Shown piece by piece: positions 35,671 through 46,039 of a stretch of 64,000 bases of DNA. The stretch lies in contig JAHCAZ010000018.1 in the NCBI GenBank assembly GCA_019634615.1, positions 1 through 64,000 on the forward strand. The letters are read 5' to 3'. The notes under the pieces are model-generated. The model saw only the letters and a list, made by a program, of their open reading frames with translations, was not told the origin of the DNA and searched no databases. Both the position numbers and the translations under genes were made by a program. The stretch is from Opitutaceae bacterium (GTDB taxonomy: Bacteria; Verrucomicrobiota; Verrucomicrobiia; Opitutales; Opitutaceae). Position 1 is the first letter of the stretch. The number at the start of each line of letters is the position of its first letter.

Positions 35671-36897
35671 TCAGCCGCGGCGGATCTCGGAACCCTGGAA
35701 ACGGATCTGGATGCGGTAGACCTTCTTGACGCGGTTCGTGATGACGCCCGTGGCGAGGTCGAACTTCTCCGGCACCTCGATGCGATGGATGTCCACGACG
35801 GCGTGATAGCCGCGCTCCGAGAAGATATCGATCAGCATGGCCAGCGCGAGCGGGTCATCGAGCAGGACATGCTCGGTGTTCATCAAGGCCACGCCGGAGA
35901 TGGCGTGCTTGAGCACGATGGGCATGATCTTGGTTTCGACGAAGCTCGCGACCTTGGCGAAGATGGCGGTGTGCTCGAGCTCGTAGCTGTCGAGCCGCTT
36001 CACGAGTTCCTGGCGGGCGTGGACGATGATCTCGCTGGCGACCGGGATCCCCCGCAGGCGGTCGTAGGTCCGCGGGTCCAGCTCGAGCGTGCTCTGGTAC
36101 TGCAGCTCCTTGAGGATGTTCTGCTCCACCTCGGCGATCGGCCCCTGGGCGTCGATGAAGTGGTAGTGGAAGATCTCCTTCAGCGACTGGAGCGCGTCCC
36201 ACGTCTGCTCCTTGAACACCCGGTAGCGCCGGCGCGCCAGGGCCTCGTCGTGGTCGGTGGGGCGGTCCTCCCAGAGCGTGCCCACGCCGGTGCGGCGGAC
36301 CTCCTCGTTGTGAACCTCGGTCTCGCGGCCGCGCTTGAGCTGGCGGACGACGGACTCCTTCTCGTCCACGAAGAGCACCATGATGTGGATCGTGGGCTGG
36401 CGGAAATGGATGCTGAGCGGCGTGCCGTAGTACTCGCGCCGCAGCTGGTGCATGCGGTCGACCAGCAGCTTGAGGCACTCGACCTGCACCTGCGTGCGGG
36501 GGAAGCCGTCGAGGATGACGCCGTCGCGGAACTCCGGCTTGAGCAGCTCGCGGAGCAGGAGGCTCACGACCTCGCGGTCGCCGACCATGTTGCCGGAGTC
36601 CTTGAGCCGCTTGGCCTCCGGGGAGTCGAGGAGGGCGCTCATCACGATGGGCGGGCAGGTGAGGCCGCGGGTCTTCGCGATGAAGGCGGTGTTGGTGCCC
36701 TTGCCGGCGCCCGGCGCGCCGCCGAGCAAAATGATCTCCTTGGGGAAGCGCAGGTTGTCGCGGCCGATGTCGGTCACCACGTCGTCCCACGCCGAGTTGA
36801 AGATCAGCTGGGCGTCCTTGATCTCGAGGTCGGTGAGCTTCGCCGAGTTGGCGGCGCTGGTGGAAGCCGAAGGCTGGGTGGGGTTGACGGAAGACAT
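35671..36897 (-). CDS. Adenylate kinase-family protein with a C-terminal extension
   Basis: Nucleoside-monophosphate kinase of 408 aa, nearly twice the usual length. Residues about 40-240 match adenylate kinase: P-loop LLGGAPGAGKGT, GNMVGDREVV (NMP-binding region), VILDGFPRT and a lid/arginine region RPTDHDEALARRRYRVF. The zinc-finger-type lid is absent. Residues about 245-408 form an extra domain of unknown function (HARQELVKRLDSYELEHTAIFAKVASFVETK and KFDLATGVITNRVKKVYRIQIRF). Start ATG 36,897 avoids an upstream frame that reads through the promoter region. A role other than adenine-nucleotide balance is possible. Confidence 0.85.
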   Translation of the reverse strand: MSSVNPTQPSASTSAANSAKLTDLEIKDAQLIFNSAWDDVVTDIGRDNLRFPKEIILLGGAPGAGKGTNTAFIAKTRGLTCPPIVMSALLDSPEAKRLKDSGNMVGDREVVSLLLRELLKPEFRDGVILDGFPRTQVQVECLKLLVDRMHQLRREYYGTPLSIHFRQPTIHIMVLFVDEKESVVRQLKRGRETEVHNEEVRRTGVGTLWEDRPTDHDEALARRRYRVFKEQTWDALQSLKEIFHYHFIDAQGPIAEVEQNILKELQYQSTLELDPRTYDRLRGIPVASEIIVHARQELVKRLDSYELEHTAIFAKVASFVETKIMPIVLKHAISGVALMNTEHVLLDDPLALAMLIDIFSERGYHAVVDIHRIEVPEKFDLATGVITNRVKKVYRIQIRFQGSEIRRG

Positions 36898-37044
36898 GGT
36901 GTGAGACCGTGTCGCCTGATTCCATCGCCGAATATTGCCCGGGCAAAACAATTCGCCGCGGAACCGCGGCCGGGCCGGCCGGTCGAAGGAGATGCAAGTC
37001 ACCGCCGGCCCCGGCTGGCGGCCTTGCAAGTTGAAGCTGGACCT

Positions 37045-37079
37045 GGCGGGGCCGCGCGAGCGGCCCCGCCTTGGCTTTT
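37045..37079 (+). terminator. GC-rich hairpin upstream of the response regulator
   Basis: Perfect 10-bp stem GGCGGGGCCG (37,045-37,054) with CGGCCCCGCC (37,061-37,070), 6-nt loop, then TTGGCTTTT. On the plus strand it looks like a weak intrinsic terminator 46 bp before the regulator's start, with no plus-strand gene upstream for it to serve. The rest of the 36,898-37,124 gap shows nothing convincing. Confidence 0.5.
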
Positions 37080-37124
37080 GAGATTGGCCCGGCGTGGGCC
37101 CGCCACTATCCCCACACCACCATC

Positions 37125-38459
<1,335 letters not shown>

Positions 38460-38465
38460 CCCGCC

Positions 38466-40250
38466 ATGCTGCGCACCCGCCTGCTGCTCGGCTTTTTCCT
38501 CCTCCTCGTGCTGCTGTCGGCCGTGGGGGCCTATGCGGTGTGGACGACGCGCGAGCTCGGGCGCTCCGTGGCCACGGCCATCGCCGCCAACGCCCGCGGG
38601 CTCGCCGCGGCCCAGCAGCTCAAGGCCGAGGTCAACCGCCTCGGCTCGGCCCTGCGGCAGTTGCGCGGCGCCGACACGCCGGGCGGCCGGGCCGAGTTCG
38701 CGGCGCAGCAGGCGGCCTGCCGGGCCTTCCTGCGCGAGCGCCTCGCCGCTCCCGCCGGGGGCGCCGAGCGCGCCCGGTTGATCGCGGGGGTCGATGCCGC
38801 CCTGGTGCGGCTCGCCGACCTCGCGGCCTCGCCTGCGGCGGCCGACCTGCGCCCACTCGAGCTCATGAAGGCGGACGAGGGCGCCCTTTTCGCGATTCTC
38901 CAGGGCATCGATGCCCTGGCGGCACGCGATGCGGCGGAAGTCCAGCAGGCGGAGGCAAAGGCGCAGCGGCTCACCGCCCGCACCACGGCCGTCTTCGGCG
39001 CGGGTGTCGTGGTGGCCGTCCTGCTCGCCCTGGTCTTCGGCTGGGCGCTGGGGCGGGCGCTGCTCGATCCCATCCGCCAGCTCACCGCCTCGGCGGCGGC
39101 GCTGGGGGAGGGCAACCTGGATCGCGACGTGCCCGTGACCTCGCGCGACGAGCTCGGTGAGCTGGCCCGCACCTTCAACACCATGGCGGCCCGGTTGCGC
39201 CAGTACCGCGACGCCTTGGCGGCGAAGGCCCTCCGGGCGCAGCGGGCGATGGAGGCGACCCTCACCTCCGCGCCGGACCCGCTGTGGCTGGTGGCGCGCG
39301 ACGGCACACCCGAGGTCGCCAACCCCGCCGCGGCGGCCTTGGCCGCGGGCCCCGAGCTCGCCGGCGGCCTGCCCGAGGTGCTGCGCCCGCCGCTGCGGGA
39401 GGTCCTGGCCACGGGAAATCACTATCTGCCGACCGACTACCAGCGGGCGATCACGCTGGGCGGGCGCCATTACCTGCCGCGCATCCTCGCGATCGGCGAT
39501 CCGCTGGCGGATTTCCGCGGGGCGGCGATCGTGCTCCAGGATGTCACGAAGTTCCGGCTGCTCGACGACGCCAAGACGAACCTCGTCGGCACCGTCAGCC
39601 ACGAGCTCAAGACCCCGCTGACCAGCCTGCGCCTGGCGGTTTACCTCCTGCTCGAGGCGCCGCCGGAGGCACTGACGCCGCGGCAGCGCGAACTGCTGGA
39701 GCAGGCGCGGGAGGACGCCGACCGGCTGCTGCGGATCCTCGACACGCTGCTCGATCTCAGCCGGATCGAGGGCGGCGTGGCGGCCCCGCAACTCGAGACC
39801 GTGCCGGTCGCCGCCCTGCTCGAGGGCGTGGCGCAGGAGGCCCGGGTGCTCTACACCGCCTCCGGGCATCGGTTGCGCGTCGAGCACGCCCTCGCCGGCG
39901 CCGCCGTGCGGGCGGATCCCGCCGGCATCCGGCACGTCTTCATGAACCTGCTGACGAATGCCGCGAAATACTCGCCGCCCGGGAGCGAGGTCCTGCTCTA
40001 TGCGGGCCGGGCCGATGAGGGCTTCCTGCGCTTCGGCGTGCGCGACGGCGGGCCGGGGATCGAGCCGGAGCACCGGCAGCGGGTCTTCGAGAAATTCTAC
40101 CGGGTGCCTGGGCAAACCGCGAAAGGGGCCGGGCTCGGCCTGGCCATCTGCCGCGAGATCGTCGTCGCCCACGGCGGGAGCATCGCCTGCGACAGCGCGC
40201 CGGGCGCGGGAAGTGACTTCCATTTCCTCCTGCCGGTGGCGATCGGCTGA
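38466..40250 (+). CDS. Sensor histidine kinase (KinB-like)
   Basis: Membrane kinase of 594 aa. TM1 at about 5-27, a helical periplasmic domain, TM2 at about 178-202, HAMP (PIRQLTASAAALGEGNLDRD), a PAS-like region (about 260-360), HisKA with VSHELKTPLTSL (phosphorylated His about 379) and HATPase with N (NLLTNAAKYSPPG), G1 (VRDGGPGI) and G2 (GAGLGLAI) boxes. The four-helix periplasmic domain and overall plan fit KinB. It is the partner of the preceding response regulator. The signal sensed is unknown. Confidence 0.93.
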   Translation: MLRTRLLLGFFLLLVLLSAVGAYAVWTTRELGRSVATAIAANARGLAAAQQLKAEVNRLGSALRQLRGADTPGGRAEFAAQQAACRAFLRERLAAPAGGAERARLIAGVDAALVRLADLAASPAAADLRPLELMKADEGALFAILQGIDALAARDAAEVQQAEAKAQRLTARTTAVFGAGVVVAVLLALVFGWALGRALLDPIRQLTASAAALGEGNLDRDVPVTSRDELGELARTFNTMAARLRQYRDALAAKALRAQRAMEATLTSAPDPLWLVARDGTPEVANPAAAALAAGPELAGGLPEVLRPPLREVLATGNHYLPTDYQRAITLGGRHYLPRILAIGDPLADFRGAAIVLQDVTKFRLLDDAKTNLVGTVSHELKTPLTSLRLAVYLLLEAPPEALTPRQRELLEQAREDADRLLRILDTLLDLSRIEGGVAAPQLETVPVAALLEGVAQEARVLYTASGHRLRVEHALAGAAVRADPAGIRHVFMNLLTNAAKYSPPGSEVLLYAGRADEGFLRFGVRDGGPGIEPEHRQRVFEKFYRVPGQTAKGAGLGLAICREIVVAHGGSIACDSAPGAGSDFHFLLPVAIG

Positions 40251-40254
40251 TGCC

Positions 40255-42813
40255 TCAGCCCTTGCGCAGGATCACCTGCGGGGCGGCCTCCATCTGGCCG
40301 CGGGTCACGCCGAGCTGGTTCAGCAGCTTGAGCTCACGCCACAGCTCGGCCCCGGCGATCTCGCCGCGCAGCAGCTGGCCGTAGCGGGCGAGGGTGCGCC
40401 CGACCTCGTCGGGCGCCTCGTCGACGAATTCCACGCGGAAACTCCGCGCGCCCAGCTCGAGCAGCCGGGCGACGTACTCGGCGCCCGTCTGGGCGCGATT
40501 GTTGAACACCGTGTTGCGGCACCCGGCGTCGGCGCGCAGGGGCAGGTCGGCGCCGATGCGGTCGCGGAGCGCGACCTTGTGGTGGTCGCAGGGCCGGCCG
40601 CAGTCGCGGTAGTCGCGCCCGGTGGAGAGGAACGCGCAGAACACGCAGTGCTCCATGTGAAACATCGGCATGTGCTGGTGGATCGTGATGTCGAACCAGG
40701 TGCCGGGCGCGCCCTGCAGCAGGGCCTCCAGTTGCGTGATGTTCAGGTCGTAGCTGGCCGTGACCCGCTCGAGGCCGTAGCGGGAAAGGAAATACTCGGC
40801 CGTCAGGGGATTGGCGGCGTTCAGCGAGAAATCGCCGCGGCGCCGTTCGCCGGCAAAGTAGGCGAGGTGCTCGTGGTTGCGCACGAGGTAGCCGTCGGCG
40901 GCGCTGGACCGCACCTGGTCCAGGATCCAGGTCTCGCCCGGCTTGAAGATGCGCGGCGGTGCAACCCAGATCGTGGCGTCGGCACCCGGGCCGGCGGCCT
41001 GCAGCTCGCGAAACCGCGCGACGGCGCTGCGGTAATGCTTGGGATTCTCGAACTCGCAGTAGATCGTGCGGGCGCCGGCGGTCCAGGCGGCATCGAGCTG
41101 CGGGAGGTCGCGGATCACCGCGATGAGCTCGGGCGCCCGGGAGTCCGCGGCGCGCGGCGCCGCGGGCGGCAGGCGGTAGTCGGTCAGGGTCCACCGCTTG
41201 GGGGCCGTGCGGCGCGCGTCGAGCGCCGCGGCCACTTCGCGCCGGAGGCGGTTGAGCTCGGAGACGGGCAGGATGACCTCGCCCTCGAGCATCGAGCGGA
41301 GGTGGCCCAGCCGGTACGGCGTGCCGCCCAGGCGGCCCAGCTGCTCGCCGAGCCGCGCCGGCGTGAGCGGTTGCCTCTCGGCCGGCGCCAGCGGCACGCC
41401 GGACTCGAGTCGCACCACGTGGCCTTCGCCGTCGTTGGCGACAAGGGTCAGCGGTGTCCCGGCCCGGCCGTGGACCTCGAGGTCGATCGGACGCTGGAAA
41501 CGGACCTTGTCGCCGGCAAAGGTCGCGCGCAGCTCGCGGTCCAGCGCCGGGTCGTTGGTTTTCCACACGTGGTTGCCGGGATGGACGCGGTGGAAATCGA
41601 TGTCGCCCTCGCCGAAGCGGAGGACGGTCTCCGCGCCGTGGGTCTCGACCTGGTAGACGCGGCCGCCTTCCTCGCCCTTCTCGGGTGCGCCGGCGTCGAA
41701 GACAATGCCGTCGCCCGGCTTCACCGGGGCGGCGAGGCGGAGGTGAACCCCGAGGCCGCGGCCGGTGCCGCTGACGCGAGCCACCTCCCCGAGATAGACG
41801 CCGCGCTTGGTGCCGAAGCGGCCGTGCGCGAGCGTCTGGTTGTCGATGCCACGGAACCAGCCCGTGTAGAGGCCGCGCGAGAAACTCATCTCGAGTTCAT
41901 AACGCGCGACCTTGGGCGCGAAGGGCGGGACCGGCGTGCCGGTGAGCTCCGCCATCACCCGGTCGAGGGCCTGGCGATAGACACGGGTGATGCTGGCGAC
42001 GTATTCCGGCGACTTGAGCCGGCCCTCGATCTTGAGCGAGGCGACGCCGGCCCGAACCAGGTCCGGCAGCACCTCGAGGCCCGAGAGGTCCTGCGGGCTC
42101 AGCAGGTAGCGGCGGTCGCCGAGCTCCACCTTGCGGCCGTCGGCGATGAGGTCGTAGGGCATCCGGCAGGCCTGGGCGCATTCGCCGCGGTTGGCGGAAC
42201 GGCCGCCGAGGGACTCGCTGGTGAGGCACTGGCCGGAGTAGGCGACGCACAGCGCGCCATGGACAAAGACCTCGAGCGGCAGGTTGGCGCCGGACTCGCG
42301 GAGCACGGCCTGCATCGCGTCGATTTCCTTGAGCGAATTTTCGCGGGCGAGCACGACCAGCTGGGCGTCGAGGTCGCGCACGAACTGCACGCCCGCCGCG
42401 CTGGTGACCGTCATCTGCGTGGAGGCGTGGATGGGGAAATCGGGCGACAGCCGCCGGATGAGCCGGCAGATGCCGACGTCCTGCACAATGGCGGCGTCGA
42501 CGCCGCTCGCGATGATCGTGCGCAGGTAGTCGGCGGCGTCCTCGAGCTCGTTGGTGAAGACCAGCGTGTTGAACGTGACGTAGCCTTTCACGCCGCGGCG
42601 GTGAAGAAACGCCATGAGCGCGGGCAGGTCGGCCTGCGTGATGTTCTTCGCCCGCATGCGGGCGTTGAAGCGCTCGAGGCCGAAGTAGATCGCATCGGCC
42701 CCGTTCTCGACGGCAGCCCGGGCGCACTCCCAGTCCCCCGCGGGCGCCAACAACTCCGGCCGGCGGAAGGCCGGGGCGGCGGGCGGGGCGGCGATTTGGG
42801 CGGCGGTCTGCAT
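40255..42813 (-). CDS. U32 family protein with DUF3656 (RlhA/TrhP group)
   Basis: An 852-aa member of family U32, called peptidases but now known in part as RNA-modifying enzymes (E. coli RlhA hydroxylates 23S rRNA; TrhP acts on tRNA U34). The N-terminal part has PELLAPAGDWECARAAVENGADAIYFGL; the conserved block GALCVAYSGQCLTSESLGG with ECAQACRMPY gives cysteines for a likely iron-sulfur site, and a second cluster HCVFCAFLSTGRDYRDCGRPCDHHK lies near residue 720. DUF3656 occupies the centre. Start ATG 42,813 avoids overlap with the MFS gene. Which RNA it modifies cannot be told. Confidence 0.88.
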   Translation of the reverse strand: MQTAAQIAAPPAAPAFRRPELLAPAGDWECARAAVENGADAIYFGLERFNARMRAKNITQADLPALMAFLHRRGVKGYVTFNTLVFTNELEDAADYLRTIIASGVDAAIVQDVGICRLIRRLSPDFPIHASTQMTVTSAAGVQFVRDLDAQLVVLARENSLKEIDAMQAVLRESGANLPLEVFVHGALCVAYSGQCLTSESLGGRSANRGECAQACRMPYDLIADGRKVELGDRRYLLSPQDLSGLEVLPDLVRAGVASLKIEGRLKSPEYVASITRVYRQALDRVMAELTGTPVPPFAPKVARYELEMSFSRGLYTGWFRGIDNQTLAHGRFGTKRGVYLGEVARVSGTGRGLGVHLRLAAPVKPGDGIVFDAGAPEKGEEGGRVYQVETHGAETVLRFGEGDIDFHRVHPGNHVWKTNDPALDRELRATFAGDKVRFQRPIDLEVHGRAGTPLTLVANDGEGHVVRLESGVPLAPAERQPLTPARLGEQLGRLGGTPYRLGHLRSMLEGEVILPVSELNRLRREVAAALDARRTAPKRWTLTDYRLPPAAPRAADSRAPELIAVIRDLPQLDAAWTAGARTIYCEFENPKHYRSAVARFRELQAAGPGADATIWVAPPRIFKPGETWILDQVRSSAADGYLVRNHEHLAYFAGERRRGDFSLNAANPLTAEYFLSRYGLERVTASYDLNITQLEALLQGAPGTWFDITIHQHMPMFHMEHCVFCAFLSTGRDYRDCGRPCDHHKVALRDRIGADLPLRADAGCRNTVFNNRAQTGAEYVARLLELGARSFRVEFVDEAPDEVGRTLARYGQLLRGEIAGAELWRELKLLNQLGVTRGQMEAAPQVILRKG

Positions 42814-42874
42814 CCTGGCTATGGGCTCATGCGGGATGATATCCCTGGCGACGTAAAGCCCCAAGAGGGCGGCG

Positions 42875-44125
42875 TCAGGCGCGCCCGGCCAGCGGCGAGG
42901 CTGGGTTGCGGGCGGCATGGGGCGCACCGGCCCGCAGCCAGGCGGCCAGGGCCACGGTCAGGAGGAAGGCCGCCAGCGAAACATAACCGGCGCGCGCGTA
43001 GCCGACGAGGTGGCCGGCTGGGTCGCGGTGGATCAGCAGGCCCGCGGCGACGTTGGCGAGGGCCCCCGCGGCCTGCTGCAGGGCGGAGTTCACGCTCATG
43101 AACCCGCCGCGGTAGCGCGCCTCGATCGCGTTGGTCACGAGCGCCATGGCCGGCGCGAAACGACCGGACATCGCGACGAAGAAGAGGGTCGTGACAACCA
43201 GGGTGACCGGCAGCGGGGTCACGCCGAGATTCGTCACGATCGGGGCCACGATCATGGCGACAATCGAGAGGCTGGTCAGGACGTGCAGCTTGTCGTGGCG
43301 GTCGGTCAGGCGTCCGATCCACGGGGTCGTGAAGAACGTGCAGGCCCCGCCGAAAAAGTAGATCAGGGGCAGCTGGCTTTCGCTGAGGCCGACGTTGGCG
43401 ACCATCGAGGGGGCCATGAAGGGGATGATCACCGCGCCGGCAAAGACCAGGACCACGCTGAGGAGGAAGGCGCGCAGGTGGATGCGGTGGGTCAGGATCT
43501 CATACATCTGCCGGAGCGGGTGGTTGTCGCTGCGCTGGGTGGACACGTGCGGCAAAATGCGAATCGCGACTGCGAGGATGATGGCGCTCAGGGCGGCGAG
43601 CAGGAAAAACGCCGCGTGCCACTCGATCCAGGTGGCGAGGGCGAGGCCCAGGGGAACGCCCAGCACCGAGGCCAGCGGAAATGCGGTCATGACGGTGCCC
43701 ATGGCGCGCCCCCGGCGCTCCGGCGGGATGGCGTCGCCGACCATGGCCGGCACCAGCGAACCCGCGACGCCGCCAAACGCGCCCGCGGCGAGGCGGGCGC
43801 CGATCAGGAAGGCGTAACTCGGGGCCAAAGCGCAGGCGAGGGTGGCCAGGCCAAAGCCGGTGTAGAGGGTGAGCAGGGCGGTGCGGCGTTCAAAGCGGTC
43901 GAGCACGAACCCGCCGAGGAAACCCGTGACGGCGGCGGCGAGGCCGTAGGAGGCGACCAGCAGGCTGAACTGCCCGGGCGTGATGTCGAAGACCCGCATG
44001 AGGCTCGCCCCCAGCGGCATCATGATCATGAAATCCAGGATGTGCGTGAACTGGATAGCCGCGAGGGTCATGAGCAACGTGCGCTCATGAGCGGTGGAGA
44101 GGGCGGCGCGGGAACCGGACGGCAT
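42875..44125 (-). CDS. Major facilitator superfamily transporter
   Basis: Membrane transporter of 416 aa with 12 predicted helices. Typical features are the MFS loop motif FVLDRFERRTALL between helices 2 and 3, RLAAGAFGGVAGSLVPAMVGD, and the repeated loop GRLTDRHDKLHVL in the second half. Substrate unknown; similarity is to drug/sugar efflux (AraJ-like) members. ATG 44,125 was chosen; a TTG at 44,161 preceded directly by GGAGGG is possible. It lies 52 bp after the LysR-type gene on the same strand and may be co-transcribed with it. Confidence 0.87.
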   Translation of the reverse strand: MPSGSRAALSTAHERTLLMTLAAIQFTHILDFMIMMPLGASLMRVFDITPGQFSLLVASYGLAAAVTGFLGGFVLDRFERRTALLTLYTGFGLATLACALAPSYAFLIGARLAAGAFGGVAGSLVPAMVGDAIPPERRGRAMGTVMTAFPLASVLGVPLGLALATWIEWHAAFFLLAALSAIILAVAIRILPHVSTQRSDNHPLRQMYEILTHRIHLRAFLLSVVLVFAGAVIIPFMAPSMVANVGLSESQLPLIYFFGGACTFFTTPWIGRLTDRHDKLHVLTSLSIVAMIVAPIVTNLGVTPLPVTLVVTTLFFVAMSGRFAPAMALVTNAIEARYRGGFMSVNSALQQAAGALANVAAGLLIHRDPAGHLVGYARAGYVSLAAFLLTVALAAWLRAGAPHAARNPASPLAGRA

Positions 44126-44176
44126 GGGCGTCCACGATTGGTCCGAACCGGCAAAGGGCAACCCTCCGGACCGAAA

Positions 44177-45070
44177 TCAGGGCAACAGGTGCTGTTGCAC
44201 GCTCTCGTGCAGGAGTTTGAGGAACTGCCCGGCGCCGCGGCTCTGGTAGCGTTGGAGGTGTCGGATGACCACGAGTTCGCGGGTCGGCGAGCCGTCGGCC
44301 AGCTCGATGTAGGCCAGAGTCCCGGCGTCCTCGCGCGCCCGCGTGACCCGCGGCAGGATCGAGATGCCGGCACCGATCGCGACCAGCGACTTCACGGTGG
44401 CCACCTGGGCGCAGCGGAAACCGACCCGCGGGTCGATGTGATGGTCGCCGCAGAAATTCTGCACCTGTTCCGCGACCGAGCTGGCGTTGCCCAACAGGAC
44501 AAAGGTCTCGTGGCCGAGGTCGGCGGAAGTGACACGTTCCTGTCGGGCCAAGGGATGCTGGCAGCCGACCACGAGGAGGAGCGGTTCGCTCATGAGGGGC
44601 TCGACCGAGACTTGGCGATTGGTCACAGGCTGTGCGGTGATGGCCAAGTCGAGCTCGCCTTCGAGCACACCGCGCACGAGCTGGGGTCGGAAGTCCTCGC
44701 GCACGCTGATCTGCAGGTTGGGATGTAGCTCGCGACAAAGCGCTATCAATGAGGGCAATAGATAGGGAGCCACGGTCGGGATCGCCCCGATGTTGATCCG
44801 GCGCTCGAGGCCGGGGTCGTCTTTGAGTTCCTTGGCCGCATTGTCGGCCTCAAAGAGAATCCGACGCGCGCGCTCGAGAAAGATGTTGCCGGCCTCCGTC
44901 AGGACCGCCTTACGACCCAACCGATGGAACAGTTTGTGCCCCAACTCCCGTTCAAGGTTTATTATCTGTTGGCTTAGAGTCGGTTGAGTGATGAATAGGC
45001 GCTCGGCGGCCCGCGTGAAATTTCCCGTATCGGCCACGGCGACCAGGTAGCGCAGCTGGTATAGTTCCAT
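44177..45070 (-). CDS. OxyR-like LysR-family regulator
   Basis: DNA-binding regulator of 297 aa. The N-terminal HTH reads LVAVADTGNFTRAAERLFITQPTLSQQI; the effector domain starts near residue 90. Overall it resembles OxyR. Cysteines occur at VVGCQHP, NFCGDHH and FRCAQV; the second aligns with the resolving-cysteine region of OxyR, but the stretch matching the peroxidatic cysteine (HCLR in E. coli) reads NASSVAEQ and lacks it. An ATAG-N7-CTAT site lies 21 bp upstream of its ATG, consistent with autoregulation. Divergent small membrane protein gene at 45,170 is the likely second target. Confidence 0.88.
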   Translation of the reverse strand: MELYQLRYLVAVADTGNFTRAAERLFITQPTLSQQIINLERELGHKLFHRLGRKAVLTEAGNIFLERARRILFEADNAAKELKDDPGLERRINIGAIPTVAPYLLPSLIALCRELHPNLQISVREDFRPQLVRGVLEGELDLAITAQPVTNRQVSVEPLMSEPLLLVVGCQHPLARQERVTSADLGHETFVLLGNASSVAEQVQNFCGDHHIDPRVGFRCAQVATVKSLVAIGAGISILPRVTRAREDAGTLAYIELADGSPTRELVVIRHLQRYQSRGAGQFLKLLHESVQQHLLP

Positions 45071-45091
45071 AGGAAAAGATTATAAGAAGAA

Positions 45092-45106
45092 TAGAGAATC
45101 ACTATT
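45092..45106. promoter_or_regulatory. Predicted OxyR-type binding site
   Basis: ATAG-AGAATCA-CTAT matches the ATAG-N7-CTAT half of the OxyR consensus exactly. A second half-site at the right distance is only poorly conserved (ATTG...CGGT near 45,114-45,128). It sits in the AT-rich gap between the divergent LysR-type gene and the small membrane protein gene, so it could control both. Confidence 0.6.
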
Positions 45107-45169
45107 TTTATTATTGTAAAGATCGGTTATCCTTGGAGCTGTCGATTCACACCAAACGACAATAAAGCT

Positions 45170-45355
45170 ATGAATAACAAATACATCCTTATCTCGGCCA
45201 TTGCCATCAGCCTGATCGTGGCCGGCTTGTTCCTTTACAACGTGCGCCTCCCGATCGAAGCCGACAGCCTGATTGGTTTCGGGACTGTCCTGACGATTGC
45301 CGGGGTCGGTGCCATCGAGTACCGCCTCCACGGGCGCCGCCGGTTGAGCGAATAA
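45170..45355 (+). CDS. Small two-helix membrane protein
   Basis: A 61-aa protein of unknown function. Two hydrophobic helices (about 5-23, ILISAIAISLIVAGLFLY, and about 35-50, GFGTVLTIAGVGAIEY) are joined by a short loop with acidic residues; the C-terminus is basic (RLHGRRRLSE). It is lower in GC than its neighbours near its start. It is divergent from the OxyR-like gene, shares the predicted binding site, and is followed by a very strong terminator, so it is a single-gene transcript. Confidence 0.8.
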   Translation: MNNKYILISAIAISLIVAGLFLYNVRLPIEADSLIGFGTVLTIAGVGAIEYRLHGRRRLSE

Positions 45356-45383
45356 GCCTCTCAGTGTAGTTATAGGGGAAACC

Positions 45384-45415
45384 AAGCCCGGGATCGCGAG
45401 ATCCCGGGCTTTTTT
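45384..45415 (+). terminator. Strong intrinsic terminator
   Basis: Perfect 12-bp stem AAGCCCGGGATC / GATCCCGGGCTT with GCGA tetraloop, then TTTT. Located 28 bp after the stop of the small membrane protein gene. Confidence 0.95.
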
Positions 45416-45443
45416 GTGCGCGGATGGCGGCCGACGCCGGGCT

Positions 45444-45470
45444 GGGAAACTTTTCCGCGGCGATCTAGAC
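45444..45470 (+). promoter_or_regulatory. Possible ECF-type promoter
   Basis: GGGAAACTTTT (45,444-45,454) and GATCTAGAC (45,462-45,470) resemble the -35 AAC motif and -10 region of ECF-dependent promoters, placed upstream of an ECF sigma gene as expected for autoregulation. The spacing is shorter than usual, so this is tentative. Confidence 0.33.
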
Positions 45471-45523
45471 AAAAAGGGACCCCGATGGCGCTTCCATGGC
45501 ATACGTCCCGCACCCCGCCACGA

Positions 45524-46039
45524 ATGGAGGCAATCAGCCATGATGAATCCTGGAAGAGTTGGTTTCGACTTCACGGTCCGAAGCTCCTGCTCTGCGCCCG
45601 CCAATGGACGCGGTCGCTGGCCGATGCCGAGGACGTGGTCCAGGACGCCTTCGTCCGTTATTGGCGGCGGCAACGTTCGCTCGGCGGCGATCCCCAGGCG
45701 CTGCTGCTCACGTCGATCCGCCGCGCTGCGTTCGACCTGGCTCGCCGCAACCAGCGCCGCACCGGCCGCGAAATGCGGGCCGAGGGCGGCGGCGAGGCGG
45801 CCGAGTTCCTTTTCGAGCCCTTGGCCGAGGCCGATGACCGCCGCCGCGCCATCGAGGCTGCGCTGCAGCGGCTCCCGGCCGAGCAGCGCGAGGTGCTCGT
45901 GCTCAAGATCTGGGGCGAGCTCACGTTCGACGAGATCGCCCGCCAGCTGGACATCCCCCTCAACACCGCCGCCTCGCGGTACCGCTACGCGCTCGCGGCC
46001 CTGCGCCGCGAATTGAGCGCCGCCGATTGCCATGGATGA
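45524..46039 (+). CDS. ECF-type RNA polymerase sigma factor
   Basis: Sigma factor of about 171 aa with regions 2 and 4 only. Region 2: LLLCARQWTRSLADAEDVVQDAFVRYWRR and LLTSIRRAAFDLARRN; region 4: RLPAEQREVLVLKIWGELTFDEIARQLDIPLNTAASRYRYALAALR-type sequence. ATG 45,524 is preferred because it starts just before the conserved region; ATG 45,485 is possible. It overlaps the next gene by 8 bp. It differs clearly from the other ECF factor in this window (15,666), so it is a separate regulon. Confidence 0.92.
   Translation: MEAISHDESWKSWFRLHGPKLLLCARQWTRSLADAEDVVQDAFVRYWRRQRSLGGDPQALLLTSIRRAAFDLARRNQRRTGREMRAEGGGEAAEFLFEPLAEADDRRRAIEAALQRLPAEQREVLVLKIWGELTFDEIARQLDIPLNTAASRYRYALAALRRELSAADCHG

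Noticed and set aside
39958-43101. 1,047-codon frame on the plus strand
   Set aside because: Mostly antisense to the U32 gene; Arg/Gly-rich with no motif.
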